Origin: Pseudomonas viridiflava
GTDB taxonomy: Bacteria > Pseudomonadota > Gammaproteobacteria > Pseudomonadales > Pseudomonadaceae
Reading direction: 5' to 3'
Assembly: GCF_001642795.1 (NCBI RefSeq)
Contig: NZ_LKEH01000020.1
Location: 8,176-55,141, forward strand
Length of the DNA stretch: 46,966 nt
Part shown: in pieces, positions 26,778 to 34,655 of the stretch
Layout of the letters: every line of letters begins with the position of its first letter
How positions within the stretch are numbered: position 1 is the stretch's first letter
The notes under the pieces: model-generated
Seen by the model: only the letters and a program-made list of their open reading frames with translations
Told to the model about the DNA's origin: nothing
Databases searched by the model: none
Made by a program: the position numbers and the translations under genes

Positions 26778-26799
26778 CGACCGGCTTTTATGCTGGTCG
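26778..26799 (+). terminator. Rho-independent terminator after the EthD gene
   Basis: CGACCGGC-TTTTAT-GCTGGTCG, an eight-pair stem with one G-T pair, followed by CCCCTTTT. It starts 9 bp after the stop codon. Confidence 0.6.
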
Positions 26800-26827
26800 C
26801 CCCTTTTCAACCTGATCGCGAACGCCC

Positions 26828-27163
26828 ATGCCACCCACTCCAACCCTGAGCGCCCGCGAGGTCTATCAGTGCCTGAAAGAGGCAGCGCTGGGCGTTCGCT
26901 CACTGCGCCGCCTCGATGATTGCGAATCAAACCTGCTCCGGATCGACATCGAAGGCTGGCGCCTGACGCTGGAAATCTCGGGTAACCAAGTGACAGGGTG
27001 CCTGCACTGCCTGAATGCGGAGGGGCAACAAGGTTCCGCCGAAGACTGGCCGCGCACGGACCCGGTCAGTCTGCTCAGCGGATGGGAGCAGGCGCAGATC
27101 GAGCGTTTGGTGATTCACGGATGTGTGAAGGACGAATCAGGCAGCTCGGCATTCGATCAATAG
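26828..27163 (+). CDS. Small conserved-looking protein (possibly DUF7693)
   Basis: 111 residues. The opening LSAREVYQCLKEAALGVRSLRRLDD and following RIDIEGWRLTLEI resemble a small protein family common in Pseudomonas that I believe is named DUF7693; this is from memory. It is soluble and contains a pair of cysteines (GCLHCL, 57-62) that could bind metal. No function is known. The ribosome site is weak. It is convergent with rtcA, overlapping its 3' end by 27 bp. Confidence 0.65.
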   Translation: MPPTPTLSAREVYQCLKEAALGVRSLRRLDDCESNLLRIDIEGWRLTLEISGNQVTGCLHCLNAEGQQGSAEDWPRTDPVSLLSGWEQAQIERLVIHGCVKDESGSSAFDQ

Positions 27164-28162
27164 CCGGTGTGACGACGTTTCATGACAGTCAAAGCGAACC
27201 GGCAGAAAGCGCTCGATGACCGCGATATTGCTGAGCAGATGGTCAGTCATGCGCAACGTACTGAAACTGCCGCCGCCCGCCAGCGCCATGGGTAACAGCA
27301 ACTGGTCAGCCAGATGCTCGGCCACCGCCGAATCGCTGTGCAGCCATTCGACCGCCTTCACGATTGCACGATCAGCCACGGCTTCGGCACGCAGGTTCGA
27401 CTGGCCAAACGCACTGAAGACCTCGGTGACCTGTTCACACTCAACGACCAGCGACAGCGCGTTGCCAGGCCCCTGCTCCGGGTCCAGCACAACCGTATGC
27501 AACTGCGCAGGTGCCATCGACAGGCGTTGACCGACTCGGGCCAGTTCACGCATTGCCACCTGTTCAGGCAGACCCGCAGACAGTGCCGTGGCATGACGGC
27601 CGATTTCTGTTCCCCGGTCGTGCAGATGCAAGGCTGTCAGCCGGGAAGGCTTGATCATGGCCTGCACCTGCCCGCCTCCTGCGGGAACGAATCCGTGGCG
27701 AAGCAGCTCCAGTTCCACTTGCGCGCCCATACGCCTCAGCTGTGGCAGCCACGCTCGCTGCAGAAAGTCCACCGCAGGCGCCATGGGGTTATGGGTCCCG
27801 CCGCTGATCGACACCCGACTGGGTTCGCACGACAGCAACAATGCCGGCAACAGCGTTTGCAATACCAGCGTGCAACTGCCCGCGCTGCCGATTGCAAACT
27901 CATAATCGCCCGCTCGCACCTTGCCCGGCTCGAACCATAACGCCTGAGAGCCCAATTCGGCACCGCTCACCTGCGCCTCACAGATCGTCGCCGCAGCCAG
28001 AACAGCCGTGAGGTGCTGACGCAGCAAACCAGGGCGGCTGCGTCGGCCACGGATGTGATGAATGTGCAGCGCACGGCCCGTAATCATGGACAGGCTCAAG
28101 GCGCTGCGCAGTACTTGCCCGCCTCCGCAAGAGCCGTCCAGCTCGATAACATCCCTGTTCAT
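27137..28162 (-). CDS. rtcA: RNA 3'-terminal phosphate cyclase
   Basis: 341 residues. The N-terminal signature IELDGSCGGGQVLRSALSLS and the glycine-rich GFVPAGGGQVQ are present, and predicted adenylation site H283 lies in AEHLADQLLLPMAL, the equivalent of the catalytic histidine of E. coli RtcA. It converts RNA 3'-phosphate to 2',3'-cyclic phosphate using ATP, making ends that RtcB can use. The start overlaps the end of rlaP by four bases (ATGA), so the two are co-translated in the rtcB-rlaP-rtcA unit. Confidence 0.94.
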   Translation of the reverse strand: MNRDVIELDGSCGGGQVLRSALSLSMITGRALHIHHIRGRRSRPGLLRQHLTAVLAAATICEAQVSGAELGSQALWFEPGKVRAGDYEFAIGSAGSCTLVLQTLLPALLLSCEPSRVSISGGTHNPMAPAVDFLQRAWLPQLRRMGAQVELELLRHGFVPAGGGQVQAMIKPSRLTALHLHDRGTEIGRHATALSAGLPEQVAMRELARVGQRLSMAPAQLHTVVLDPEQGPGNALSLVVECEQVTEVFSAFGQSNLRAEAVADRAIVKAVEWLHSDSAVAEHLADQLLLPMALAGGGSFSTLRMTDHLLSNIAVIERFLPVRFDCHETSSHRLLIECRAA

Positions 28163-28965
28163 GTCCGACTCCCTGCGTAATGCGCGACAGTTTCCCTCAA
28201 GTACTGATCAAGTAAGCCGCTGTCGCCATGCGTCCTTGGTAATACGGGCACGCTGCGCTCCAGCTCGGCCGCGATGAACGCATGCAGCGCGGGACGCCGT
28301 GGTCCGTAGGCAGTCTCATCGGCAGTGCGCTTGAGCACCAGCAATTCTGCCACCTCATCAAGCAGCAGTGGGTCGTCGACCGTGCTCAACAGATCAGCGA
28401 ACGTCATGGGCGGCCTGCCTCGGCCCTGGTCGATCCAGCGCACCGCCAGCAAAGGCCGCAGCACGTAAAAGTACTTCTTGAAACGCACGCTCTCGCCTTG
28501 CAGATAACCACGGAAATTCTTCCTGGCCATCGACAGGTAATGGTTGCGCGCAGCAGGCGGGCTGTAGAACGCTTCAGCCAGCGCCCGCAGACGTGCGGTT
28601 GCCTCGCTTTCGCTGCGATAGACCAGCGGTGAGTCGAGCCATTCAAGCAGCGTCGGGTTGGACTTGCGCAATAACCCGAGGGTCTTGCGCAGCTCCCAGC
28701 CACTGACATCCAGTTCGTCGTCCAGCGGACGCTCGATCACGTCACGACCCGCGTCGACCTGAACGAACCATTCCGGCTTCTCGACATACACGAAGCGAAC
28801 GTCGTAATCGCTGTCGGTGGAGGCGAAGCCCCAGGCACGACTGCCTGATTCACACGCGTACAAGACCGTGACATTGCGCTCGCGCTCTATGCGTGCCAGT
28901 TCATCCAGCACCCGTGCGCGCATCGTGTCATCCAGCGGATGCGCCTCTGTAGATTCCCTTTTCAT
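28159..28965 (-). CDS. rlaP: RlaP-type nucleotidyltransferase of the RNA-repair operon
   Basis: 268 residues. A Pol-beta-type nucleotidyltransferase core is visible: GSRAWGF with G41-S42, then DSDYDVRFVY with metal ligands D53 and D55. A helical C-terminal region (about 130-268) follows. The RlaP clade is defined by association with RtcB-type RNA ligases and has been proposed to modify or rebuild broken RNA ends. AAGGAA precedes the ATG at 28965 by nine bases. It is coupled to rtcA and lies 47 bp after rtcB. The assignment to RlaP rests on motifs plus context. Confidence 0.85.
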   Translation of the reverse strand: MKRESTEAHPLDDTMRARVLDELARIERERNVTVLYACESGSRAWGFASTDSDYDVRFVYVEKPEWFVQVDAGRDVIERPLDDELDVSGWELRKTLGLLRKSNPTLLEWLDSPLVYRSESEATARLRALAEAFYSPPAARNHYLSMARKNFRGYLQGESVRFKKYFYVLRPLLAVRWIDQGRGRPPMTFADLLSTVDDPLLLDEVAELLVLKRTADETAYGPRRPALHAFIAAELERSVPVLPRTHGDSGLLDQYLRETVAHYAGSRT

Positions 28966-28981
28966 TTCCCGTTATTCCTTG

Positions 28982-29010
28982 GCAGACGGAGCATCCTGCG
29001 CTCCGTCTGC
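28982..29010 (-). other. Perfect hairpin between rtcB and rlaP
   Basis: GCAGACGGAGC (28982-28992) and GCTCCGTCTGC (29000-29010) form an 11-bp perfect stem with a seven-base loop, two bases after the rtcB stop. No T-tract follows on the minus strand, so it may be a partial attenuator or a 3' stabilising structure for the rtcB part of the message. Confidence 0.7.
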
Positions 29011-29012
29011 GA

Positions 29013-30239
29013 TTAGCCTTTCACACACACCACTTGCCGCAGCGTGTGCATCACTTCCACCAGCTCGCGCTGTGCATGCATGACCTTGTCGATGTCTTTG
29101 TAGGCCATCGGAATTTCATCGATCACCGCAGCATCCTTGCGGCACTCCACATGGGCGGTGGCCCGAATCTGGTCCTCGACCGTGAACATGCCCTTGGCCT
29201 TGGTGCGGCTCATGGTTCGACCGGCACCGTGACTGCAGGAGCAGAATGATTCCTCGTTGCCCAACCCGCGCACGATGAAGCTCTTCGCGCCCATGGAACC
29301 CGGGATAATCCCCAGCTCGCCTTTCTTGGCCGACACTGCGCCTTTACGTGTGACCAGGACGTCCTCACCGAAATGCCGCTCCTTTTGCACGTAGTTGTGG
29401 TGGCAGTTGACAGCCTCCAGCGCGACCTCAAACGGCTTGCTGATAATCTTGCGGGCGGCCTGAACCACAGCCTGCATCATCAGTTCGCGGTTCTGCCGGG
29501 CAAAATACTGGGCCCAGCCGACTGCCTGTACGTAGTCATCGAAGTGCTGACTGCCTTCTTCGAAATACGCGAGATCTCGATCCGGCAGGTTGGCGATGTG
29601 CTGACGCATGTCCGCCTGTGCCATCTGGATGAACAGCGTACCGATTGCATTGCCCACACCGCGTGAACCGCTGTGCAACATGAACCAGACCCGGTTGGCT
29701 TCATCCAGGCAGACCTCAATGAAATGGTTGCCCGAACCCAGCGTGCCCAGATGCTGGCGGTTGTTGCTTTTGACCAGTTGCGGGTATTTGTCGGTCAGCG
29801 CCTTGAAGCCGGGTGCCAATGCGCCCCAGGCCAGATCGGCCTGCTGCGGGATATCGCCCCACGCGCCCTTGTCTCGACCGCCACGTGTCGAGGTCCGACC
29901 ATGAGGCACGGCCTGTTCGATGGCGCTTCGCAGACCGGCCAGGTTGTCCGGCAGATCATTGGCCGTAAGCGAGGTGCGCGCAGCGATCATGCCGCAACCG
30001 ATATCCACCCCGACTGCGGCAGGAATGATTGCCCCCACCGTAGGAATAACGCTACCAATGGTCGAACCCTTGCCCAGATGCACATCAGGCATGACCGCCA
30101 GGTGCTTGAAGATGAACGGCATGCTGGCCGTATTCATCAACTGCTGACGCGCTTCGTTTTCAACCGGCACGCCCTGTGTCCACATTTTAATCGGTTTGCC
30201 GTTGGCGACTTCCAGCAACTGGTAGGTGTTCTTTTCCAT
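29013..30239 (-). CDS. rtcB: RNA-splicing ligase RtcB
   Basis: 408 residues from the ATG at 30239 (MEKNTYQLLEV) with GAGGAGAG upstream; the open frame continues 12 codons but lacks a better start. This matches the E. coli length. The manganese-site residues D79 and C82 lie in VGVDIGCG, H171 lies in GSGNHFIEV, and guanylylated H337 is in SHGAGR. It joins RNA 2',3'-cyclic phosphate or 3'-phosphate ends to 5'-hydroxyl ends with GTP, repairing cleaved tRNA and rRNA. It is the first gene of the unit behind a sigma-54 promoter and is divergent from rtcR. Confidence 0.96.
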   Translation of the reverse strand: MEKNTYQLLEVANGKPIKMWTQGVPVENEARQQLMNTASMPFIFKHLAVMPDVHLGKGSTIGSVIPTVGAIIPAAVGVDIGCGMIAARTSLTANDLPDNLAGLRSAIEQAVPHGRTSTRGGRDKGAWGDIPQQADLAWGALAPGFKALTDKYPQLVKSNNRQHLGTLGSGNHFIEVCLDEANRVWFMLHSGSRGVGNAIGTLFIQMAQADMRQHIANLPDRDLAYFEEGSQHFDDYVQAVGWAQYFARQNRELMMQAVVQAARKIISKPFEVALEAVNCHHNYVQKERHFGEDVLVTRKGAVSAKKGELGIIPGSMGAKSFIVRGLGNEESFCSCSHGAGRTMSRTKAKGMFTVEDQIRATAHVECRKDAAVIDEIPMAYKDIDKVMHAQRELVEVMHTLRQVVCVKG

Positions 30240-30326
30240 GTTCTCTCCTCTTGTCATGCCGAAGGTTCGGCGCATTACCTGGTGGCGTTCGTTTCATGAA
30301 GCCGGTGTTTTTCATGAGTAAGCTAG

Positions 30327-30342
30327 TGCAGCGGCCGTGCCA
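30327..30342 (-). promoter_or_regulatory. Sigma-54 promoter of rtcB-rlaP-rtcA
   Basis: Read on the minus strand: TGGCAC (30342-30337), five bases, then CTGCA (30331-30327). The GG and GC cores are correctly spaced for -24/-12, with one deviation (C for the first T of TTGCA). It lies 88 bp before the rtcB ATG and faces the divergent sigma-54 activator gene rtcR. Confidence 0.8.
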
Positions 30343-30360
30343 GACTTAGAGAGGGTGGCC

Positions 30361-30487
30361 CATGTATTTATATGTCATTGTTTTTTAAGGATTATTTATT
30401 TTATCCGTGTGAAAGCAATATCTGAACGAGACAGATCGACCATAAAATTCTATTATTTTTTATCGCTTTTTATCTCAAGGTATAAAG
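30361..30487. promoter_or_regulatory. AT-rich rtcR-rtcB control region with candidate RtcR site
   Basis: Sharply AT-rich compared with the rest of the window, which would favour bending or IHF binding between enhancer and sigma-54 promoter. It contains ATCTG-AACGAGA-CAGAT (30420-30436), a dyad about 80 bp upstream of the -24 element, which is a candidate enhancer site for RtcR. No sequence standard for RtcR sites is known to me, so this is inference. Confidence 0.4.
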
Positions 30488-32101
30488 ATGTCTTCCAGAC
30501 GTACCGTCGCGATCGGATTTATTGGCGCCACGCTCGATCGCGTAGGCAAAGGTGCGAATCGCTGGAATCACTGGCGACCCAGCGTCAGCCTGTGCCAGCA
30601 GGAAGATGTGCTGATCCACCGCCTGGAACTGATTCACGGCATCGACGCACGGGACGTCAGCCTGGCGCAGCGGGTGGCCGACGATATCCGCCAGATCTCA
30701 CCGGAGACCGACGTACGTCTTCACCCCATGCACCTGAAAAATCCATGGGACTTCGAGGAGGTCTATGGCGCCCTGCACGACTTCACCACCGCGTACGCGT
30801 TCGACACCGACCATGAAGATTATCTGGTGCACATCACCACCGGCACCCACGTTGCACAGATCTGCTGGTTCCTGCTCACCGAAGCCCGTTATCTGCCTGC
30901 CCGGCTGATTCAGACATCACCCTCGAAACGCCGCGACCTCCATGAACCCGCTATCGGCACGCACACCCTGATCGACCTCGACCTGTCACGCTACGACCGT
31001 ATTGCATCGCGATTCGCCAGCAAGCGCCTGGAAGGCCTGGCCTTCCTGAAGTCCGGTATCGCCACGCGCAATCCGGCCTTCAACCGTTCCATCGAACAGA
31101 TCGAACGCGTCGCCGTGCGCTCGAAAGCCCCCATGTTGCTGATCGGCCCCACCGGAGCGGGCAAGTCTTTTCTGGCCAGGCGAATTTACGAACTCAAGCG
31201 CAGCAGGCATCAGGTTCAGGGGCGTTTCGTGGAAGTGAACTGCGCAACCCTGCGAGGCGACGGCGCCATGTCGGCGCTGTTTGGCCACGTCAAAGGCGCG
31301 TTCACGGGTGCCCAGAATGCACGCGATGGTCTGCTGCGTTCGGCGGACGGCGGCATGTTGTTTCTGGATGAAATCGGTGAACTTGGGGCCGACGAGCAGG
31401 CCATGCTGCTCAAGGCCATCGAAGAGAAACGGTTTTTCCCCATGGGCTCGGACAAGGAAGTGCACAGCGATTTCGTGATCATCGCCGGGACTCACCGCGA
31501 CCTGCGCGAACGCGTTCTGCAGGGCCTGTTTCGCGAAGACCTGTATGCACGAATCAATCTGTGGACGTTCCAGCTGCCGGGTTTGGCCGGGCGTCGCGAG
31601 GATATCGAGCCCAACATTGATTTCGAGCTTGAGCGTCACGCTCAGGAACTGGGCAGCATGGTGAGTTTCAATCAGCAGGCACGCAAACGCTACGTAGCCT
31701 TCGCCTGTTCCACGGAAGCCGTCTGGCTGGGTAACTTCAGAGAACTGTCGGCCTCCATTACCCGCATGGCCACACTGGCAGACAGCGGTCGCATCGATGA
31801 AGATCAGGTCGCAGAGGAGATCGACCGACTGCGTTACGCCTGGGGCCTGAGTCAGGCGGACGAAATAACCACGGCGCTGCTCGACGACGACCTTGAACTG
31901 GATCTTTTCGACCGACTGCAACTCAATGCCGTGATTGAAATCTGCAAAGGAGCCGACAGCCTGTCGAGCGCGGGACGACAATTGTTCGCAGTGTCGCGGG
32001 TGAGCAAGGCCAACCCCAATGACGCAGACAGACTGCGCAAATACCTCGGGCGCTTCGGGATAGAGTGGAAGCAGATCCGGGAAGCCGCGCGTTCCGGCTG
32101 A
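30488..32101 (+). CDS. rtcR: CARF-AAA+ sigma-54 activator RtcR
   Basis: 537 residues. The N-terminal CARF-type ligand-sensing domain (about 1-180; HITTGTHVAQICWFLL) is followed by the AAA+ domain with Walker A GPTGAGKS (220-227), the sigma-54-contacting GAFTGA loop (270-275), and Walker B GGMLFLDEIGE. A C-terminal helix-turn-helix region follows (GADSLSSAGRQLFAVSRVS). In E. coli, RtcR activates rtcBA and its CARF domain senses damaged-RNA ends. It is divergent from rtcB with the sigma-54 promoter between them. AAGG lies eight bases before the ATG. Confidence 0.95.
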   Translation: MSSRRTVAIGFIGATLDRVGKGANRWNHWRPSVSLCQQEDVLIHRLELIHGIDARDVSLAQRVADDIRQISPETDVRLHPMHLKNPWDFEEVYGALHDFTTAYAFDTDHEDYLVHITTGTHVAQICWFLLTEARYLPARLIQTSPSKRRDLHEPAIGTHTLIDLDLSRYDRIASRFASKRLEGLAFLKSGIATRNPAFNRSIEQIERVAVRSKAPMLLIGPTGAGKSFLARRIYELKRSRHQVQGRFVEVNCATLRGDGAMSALFGHVKGAFTGAQNARDGLLRSADGGMLFLDEIGELGADEQAMLLKAIEEKRFFPMGSDKEVHSDFVIIAGTHRDLRERVLQGLFREDLYARINLWTFQLPGLAGRREDIEPNIDFELERHAQELGSMVSFNQQARKRYVAFACSTEAVWLGNFRELSASITRMATLADSGRIDEDQVAEEIDRLRYAWGLSQADEITTALLDDDLELDLFDRLQLNAVIEICKGADSLSSAGRQLFAVSRVSKANPNDADRLRKYLGRFGIEWKQIREAARSG

Positions 32102-32337
32102 CAGCAACGTTGGCGGGCACCAGCAGATGAATCGCAGGATGGTGGACAGCAGGCGCTGTCTTCAAACCCCAGCCCCGGCAAAACAGCACATGTTTATGAA
32201 ACCCGGGCCGTCCGAAGATGCCGATATAAATTCTACTCCACAGCGCCCACGACTTTGGCTAGACTCCGCTGACTGCTGAAACGTTTAATCCAGTCCAGCA
32301 CACCCATAATTCCAATAAGTCAGAAGGACACACCCTC

Positions 32338-33552
32338 ATGAAAACCCTTCCCCTGCTGGTGGGCCTCAGCGCCCTTTCCCTCGCATCCAGCGCCTTTGCC
32401 TGGGACTACGTTCTGCTCGACACCGACAAGCCTGCGCAGAACCAGCAGATCACCAGCAAGCAACTGGGCGTCAAGACCGACAAGCCGTTCACTATTACCC
32501 TGCGAACCCTGCATGGCGGTCGCCAGGAAGGCGTGAGCATCATTGATATCGACAACGGCACCATGAAGCTCTCTGTGGTGCCGACGCGCGGCATGAACGT
32601 GCTGCAGGCCTCGGTCGGTGATGTGCGCATGGGCTGGGATTCGCCGGTCAAGGATGTGGTCAACCCGGCGTTCATCGAACTCAATGGTCGCGGCGGGCTG
32701 GGCTGGCTGGAAGGGTTCAACGAACTGGTTGCCCGTTGCGGCTACGAATGGGTCGGCCATCCGGGCATGGACAACGGCGAGTTGCTGACCCTGCACGGTC
32801 GCGCAGCCAATATCCCGGCCAGCAAGGTGACGCTGCACATCGACGAAAAGCCGCCTTACGCGATCAGCCTCAAGGGCGAGCTCAAGGAACAGGCGTTCAA
32901 GAAGGTCGATTTCTCGGTGCAGACCGAACTGGTCACCGAGCCGGGCAGCACACGTTTCTCGCTGAACGACACGCTGACCAACAACGGCGACTATCCGAAG
33001 GAATATCAGGCGCTGTACCACAGCAACTTCAGCACGCCGTTCCTGGAACAGGGCGCGCGTTTCGAAGCGCCGGTCAAGCAGGTATCGCCGTTCAACGAAA
33101 AGGCCAAGGGTGATCTGGGCGACTGGCAGACCTATCGCGGACCGACCCCGGATTACGACGAAACCGTCTACAACATCGTGCCGTACGGCGATGACAAGGG
33201 CGACACTGTCACTGTGTTGCACAACAAGGCAGGCAGCCTGGGCGTAGCGGTAGGTTTCAATACCCAGCAGTTGCCAGTGTTCTCGCTGTGGAAAAACACT
33301 GACACCAAAGGCCAGGGCTATGTGACCGGTCTTGAGCCTGGCACCAGCTTTTCCTATAACCGCCGTTTCCAGCGCCCACTGAATCTGGTGCCGACCATCG
33401 AGCCGAAAGCGCAGCGTCAGTTCCAGATCAGCTACAGCCTGCTGGCGGACAAGGGCGCCGTCGACAAGGCACTGGGCCAGATCAAGACCATTCAGGCAGG
33501 CCGCGACACCGAAGTGCGTCAGGAGCCGCTGGTGGACCTGACCAAGGAGTGA
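32338..33552 (+). CDS. DUF4432-family secreted protein (aldose-epimerase-like fold)
   Basis: 404 residues. A Sec signal peptide (MKTLPLLVGLSALSLASSAFA, cleavage predicted after AFA) means a periplasmic product. The rest is a large beta-sandwich with the DUF4432 pattern (LSVVPTRGMNVLQASVG, GWDSPVKDVVNP, NELVARCGYEWVGHPG, YHSNFSTPFLEQGA), a family related in fold to galactose mutarotase. It is likely to bind or epimerise a sugar, but substrate and reaction are unknown. It is a single gene with its own strong terminator and was not seen to be coupled to rtcR. Confidence 0.85.
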   Translation: MKTLPLLVGLSALSLASSAFAWDYVLLDTDKPAQNQQITSKQLGVKTDKPFTITLRTLHGGRQEGVSIIDIDNGTMKLSVVPTRGMNVLQASVGDVRMGWDSPVKDVVNPAFIELNGRGGLGWLEGFNELVARCGYEWVGHPGMDNGELLTLHGRAANIPASKVTLHIDEKPPYAISLKGELKEQAFKKVDFSVQTELVTEPGSTRFSLNDTLTNNGDYPKEYQALYHSNFSTPFLEQGARFEAPVKQVSPFNEKAKGDLGDWQTYRGPTPDYDETVYNIVPYGDDKGDTVTVLHNKAGSLGVAVGFNTQQLPVFSLWKNTDTKGQGYVTGLEPGTSFSYNRRFQRPLNLVPTIEPKAQRQFQISYSLLADKGAVDKALGQIKTIQAGRDTEVRQEPLVDLTKE

Positions 33553-33591
33553 TCGCTCGCGCCTGACACAGGCAATCATCGCTGCTGCATG

Positions 33592-33634
33592 ACAAGGCCG
33601 GATCTCGACGCGTTACTGTCGAATCCGGCCTTGT
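33592..33634 (+). terminator. Terminator after the DUF4432 gene
   Basis: ACAAGGCCGGAT (33592-33603) pairs with ATCCGGCCTTGT (33623-33634), a perfect 12-bp stem, followed by TTCATT. It starts 40 bp after the stop codon. Confidence 0.8.
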
Positions 33635-33717
33635 TTCATTCACGTTCAGCATTGCGCACAACACTTGGCGCTTTCGTCTGTCTACACCCTCTCACTCCCT
33701 CAATGACGAGCACACTC

Positions 33718-34395
33718 ATGAAAATCCTGATGGTTCTGACTTCACACGACCAACTGGGCGATACCGGCAAGAAAACCGGTTTCTGGCTCGAGGAATTTGC
33801 AGCGCCCTACTACATCTTCAAGGACGCAGGGGCCGAAGTCACCCTGGTGTCGCCTGCAGGTGGACAACCGCCGCTGGACCCCAAGAGTGATGAGCAAGAC
33901 GCACAGACCGCCGAAACCCAGCGTTTCCGTGAAGACTCTGCTGCCCAGCAGGCGCTCGCCAACACGGGCCGCCTGGCTGACGTGAAGGCCGACGAATTCG
34001 ACGCGGTGTTCTACCCCGGCGGCCATGGTCCGCTGTGGGATCTGGCCGAAGATCCGAAATCCATCGCTCTGATCGAAGCGTTCGCCAAGGCCGACAAACC
34101 CCATGCGCTGGTGTGCCATGCGCCCGGCGTGCTGCGCAAGGTCCGTGCAGAAAATGGCGAGCCGCTGGTCAAGGGCCGTCGCGTCACCGGCTTTACCAAC
34201 AGCGAAGAAGAAGGCGTCGGCCTGACCAATGTCGTGCCGTTTCTGGTCGAGGACATGCTCAAGGAACTGGGCGGCGACTATTCGAAGACCGATGACTGGG
34301 GCGTCCATGTCATCACCGACGGCAAGCTGGTGACTGGTCAGAACCCGGCCAGCTCGGCTCAGACGGCCAAGGATCTGATTACCCTCTTGAGCTGA
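33718..34395 (+). CDS. DJ-1/PfpI-family protein, Hsp31-like glutamine amidotransferase fold
   Basis: 225 residues from the ATG at 33718 (MKILMVLTSHDQLGDTGKKTGFWLEE); an in-frame ATG five codons earlier is possible, and longer forms would enter the terminator. The nucleophile elbow is LVCHAPG with C133 followed by H134; E25 or E26 in GFWLEEFAAPYY supplies the acid. This class (type 1 GATase domain proteins related to Hsp31/YajL) is associated with glyoxalase, deglycase or chaperone activity and stress tolerance. The exact activity cannot be told from sequence. It is followed by a dyad (34403-34438) without a T-tract. Confidence 0.88.
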   Translation: MKILMVLTSHDQLGDTGKKTGFWLEEFAAPYYIFKDAGAEVTLVSPAGGQPPLDPKSDEQDAQTAETQRFREDSAAQQALANTGRLADVKADEFDAVFYPGGHGPLWDLAEDPKSIALIEAFAKADKPHALVCHAPGVLRKVRAENGEPLVKGRRVTGFTNSEEEGVGLTNVVPFLVEDMLKELGGDYSKTDDWGVHVITDGKLVTGQNPASSAQTAKDLITLLS

Positions 34396-34514
34396 TCACG
34401 CCGACCCGGTCCTCCACTGCGCAGGCGGTTGCCGGGTCGTCATCACGATAAATCGAATCTTGGGCGCGCCACGTTGACCAATACCGAGAGAGTCCATTCA
34501 TTCGGAGGCAGGTC

Positions 34515-34655
34515 ATGACTCAGGAATCAGAACGCGAAGACCTCGATCACAAGCCGGAAAACGCGGGCAAAGTGGGCGAGAAGAACAAGCAGCTCAACGA
34601 AAAGGGCGAGCAGCCACGGCCGGCGACAGAACCTGATCCGCAGAAAGACCGCTGA
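34515..34655 (+). CDS. 46-residue highly charged hydrophilic protein
   Basis: ATG at 34515 with a strong GGAGG eight bases upstream, ending at the TGA at 34653-34655, immediately before the convergent LysR gene. About half of the residues are D, E, K or R, with prolines near the C-terminus (QPRPATEPDPQKDR) and no hydrophobic core. The product is probably disordered. Such small hydrophilic proteins are often stress-induced in pseudomonads, but no family is recognised with certainty. Confidence 0.6.
   Translation: MTQESEREDLDHKPENAGKVGEKNKQLNEKGEQPRPATEPDPQKDR

Noticed and set aside
30986..32107. 373-codon minus-strand frame opposite rtcR
   Set aside because: Antisense to the AAA+ domain with its Walker motifs; no domain of its own.
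32320..33579. 419-codon minus-strand frame opposite the DUF4432 gene
   Set aside because: Antisense to a gene with a clear signal peptide and terminator; no recognisable domain.
34403..34438. GACCCGG/CCGGGTC dyad as a terminator of the DJ-1-like gene
   Set aside because: The seven-base stem has a 22-base loop and no T-tract, so it was not listed as a terminator.
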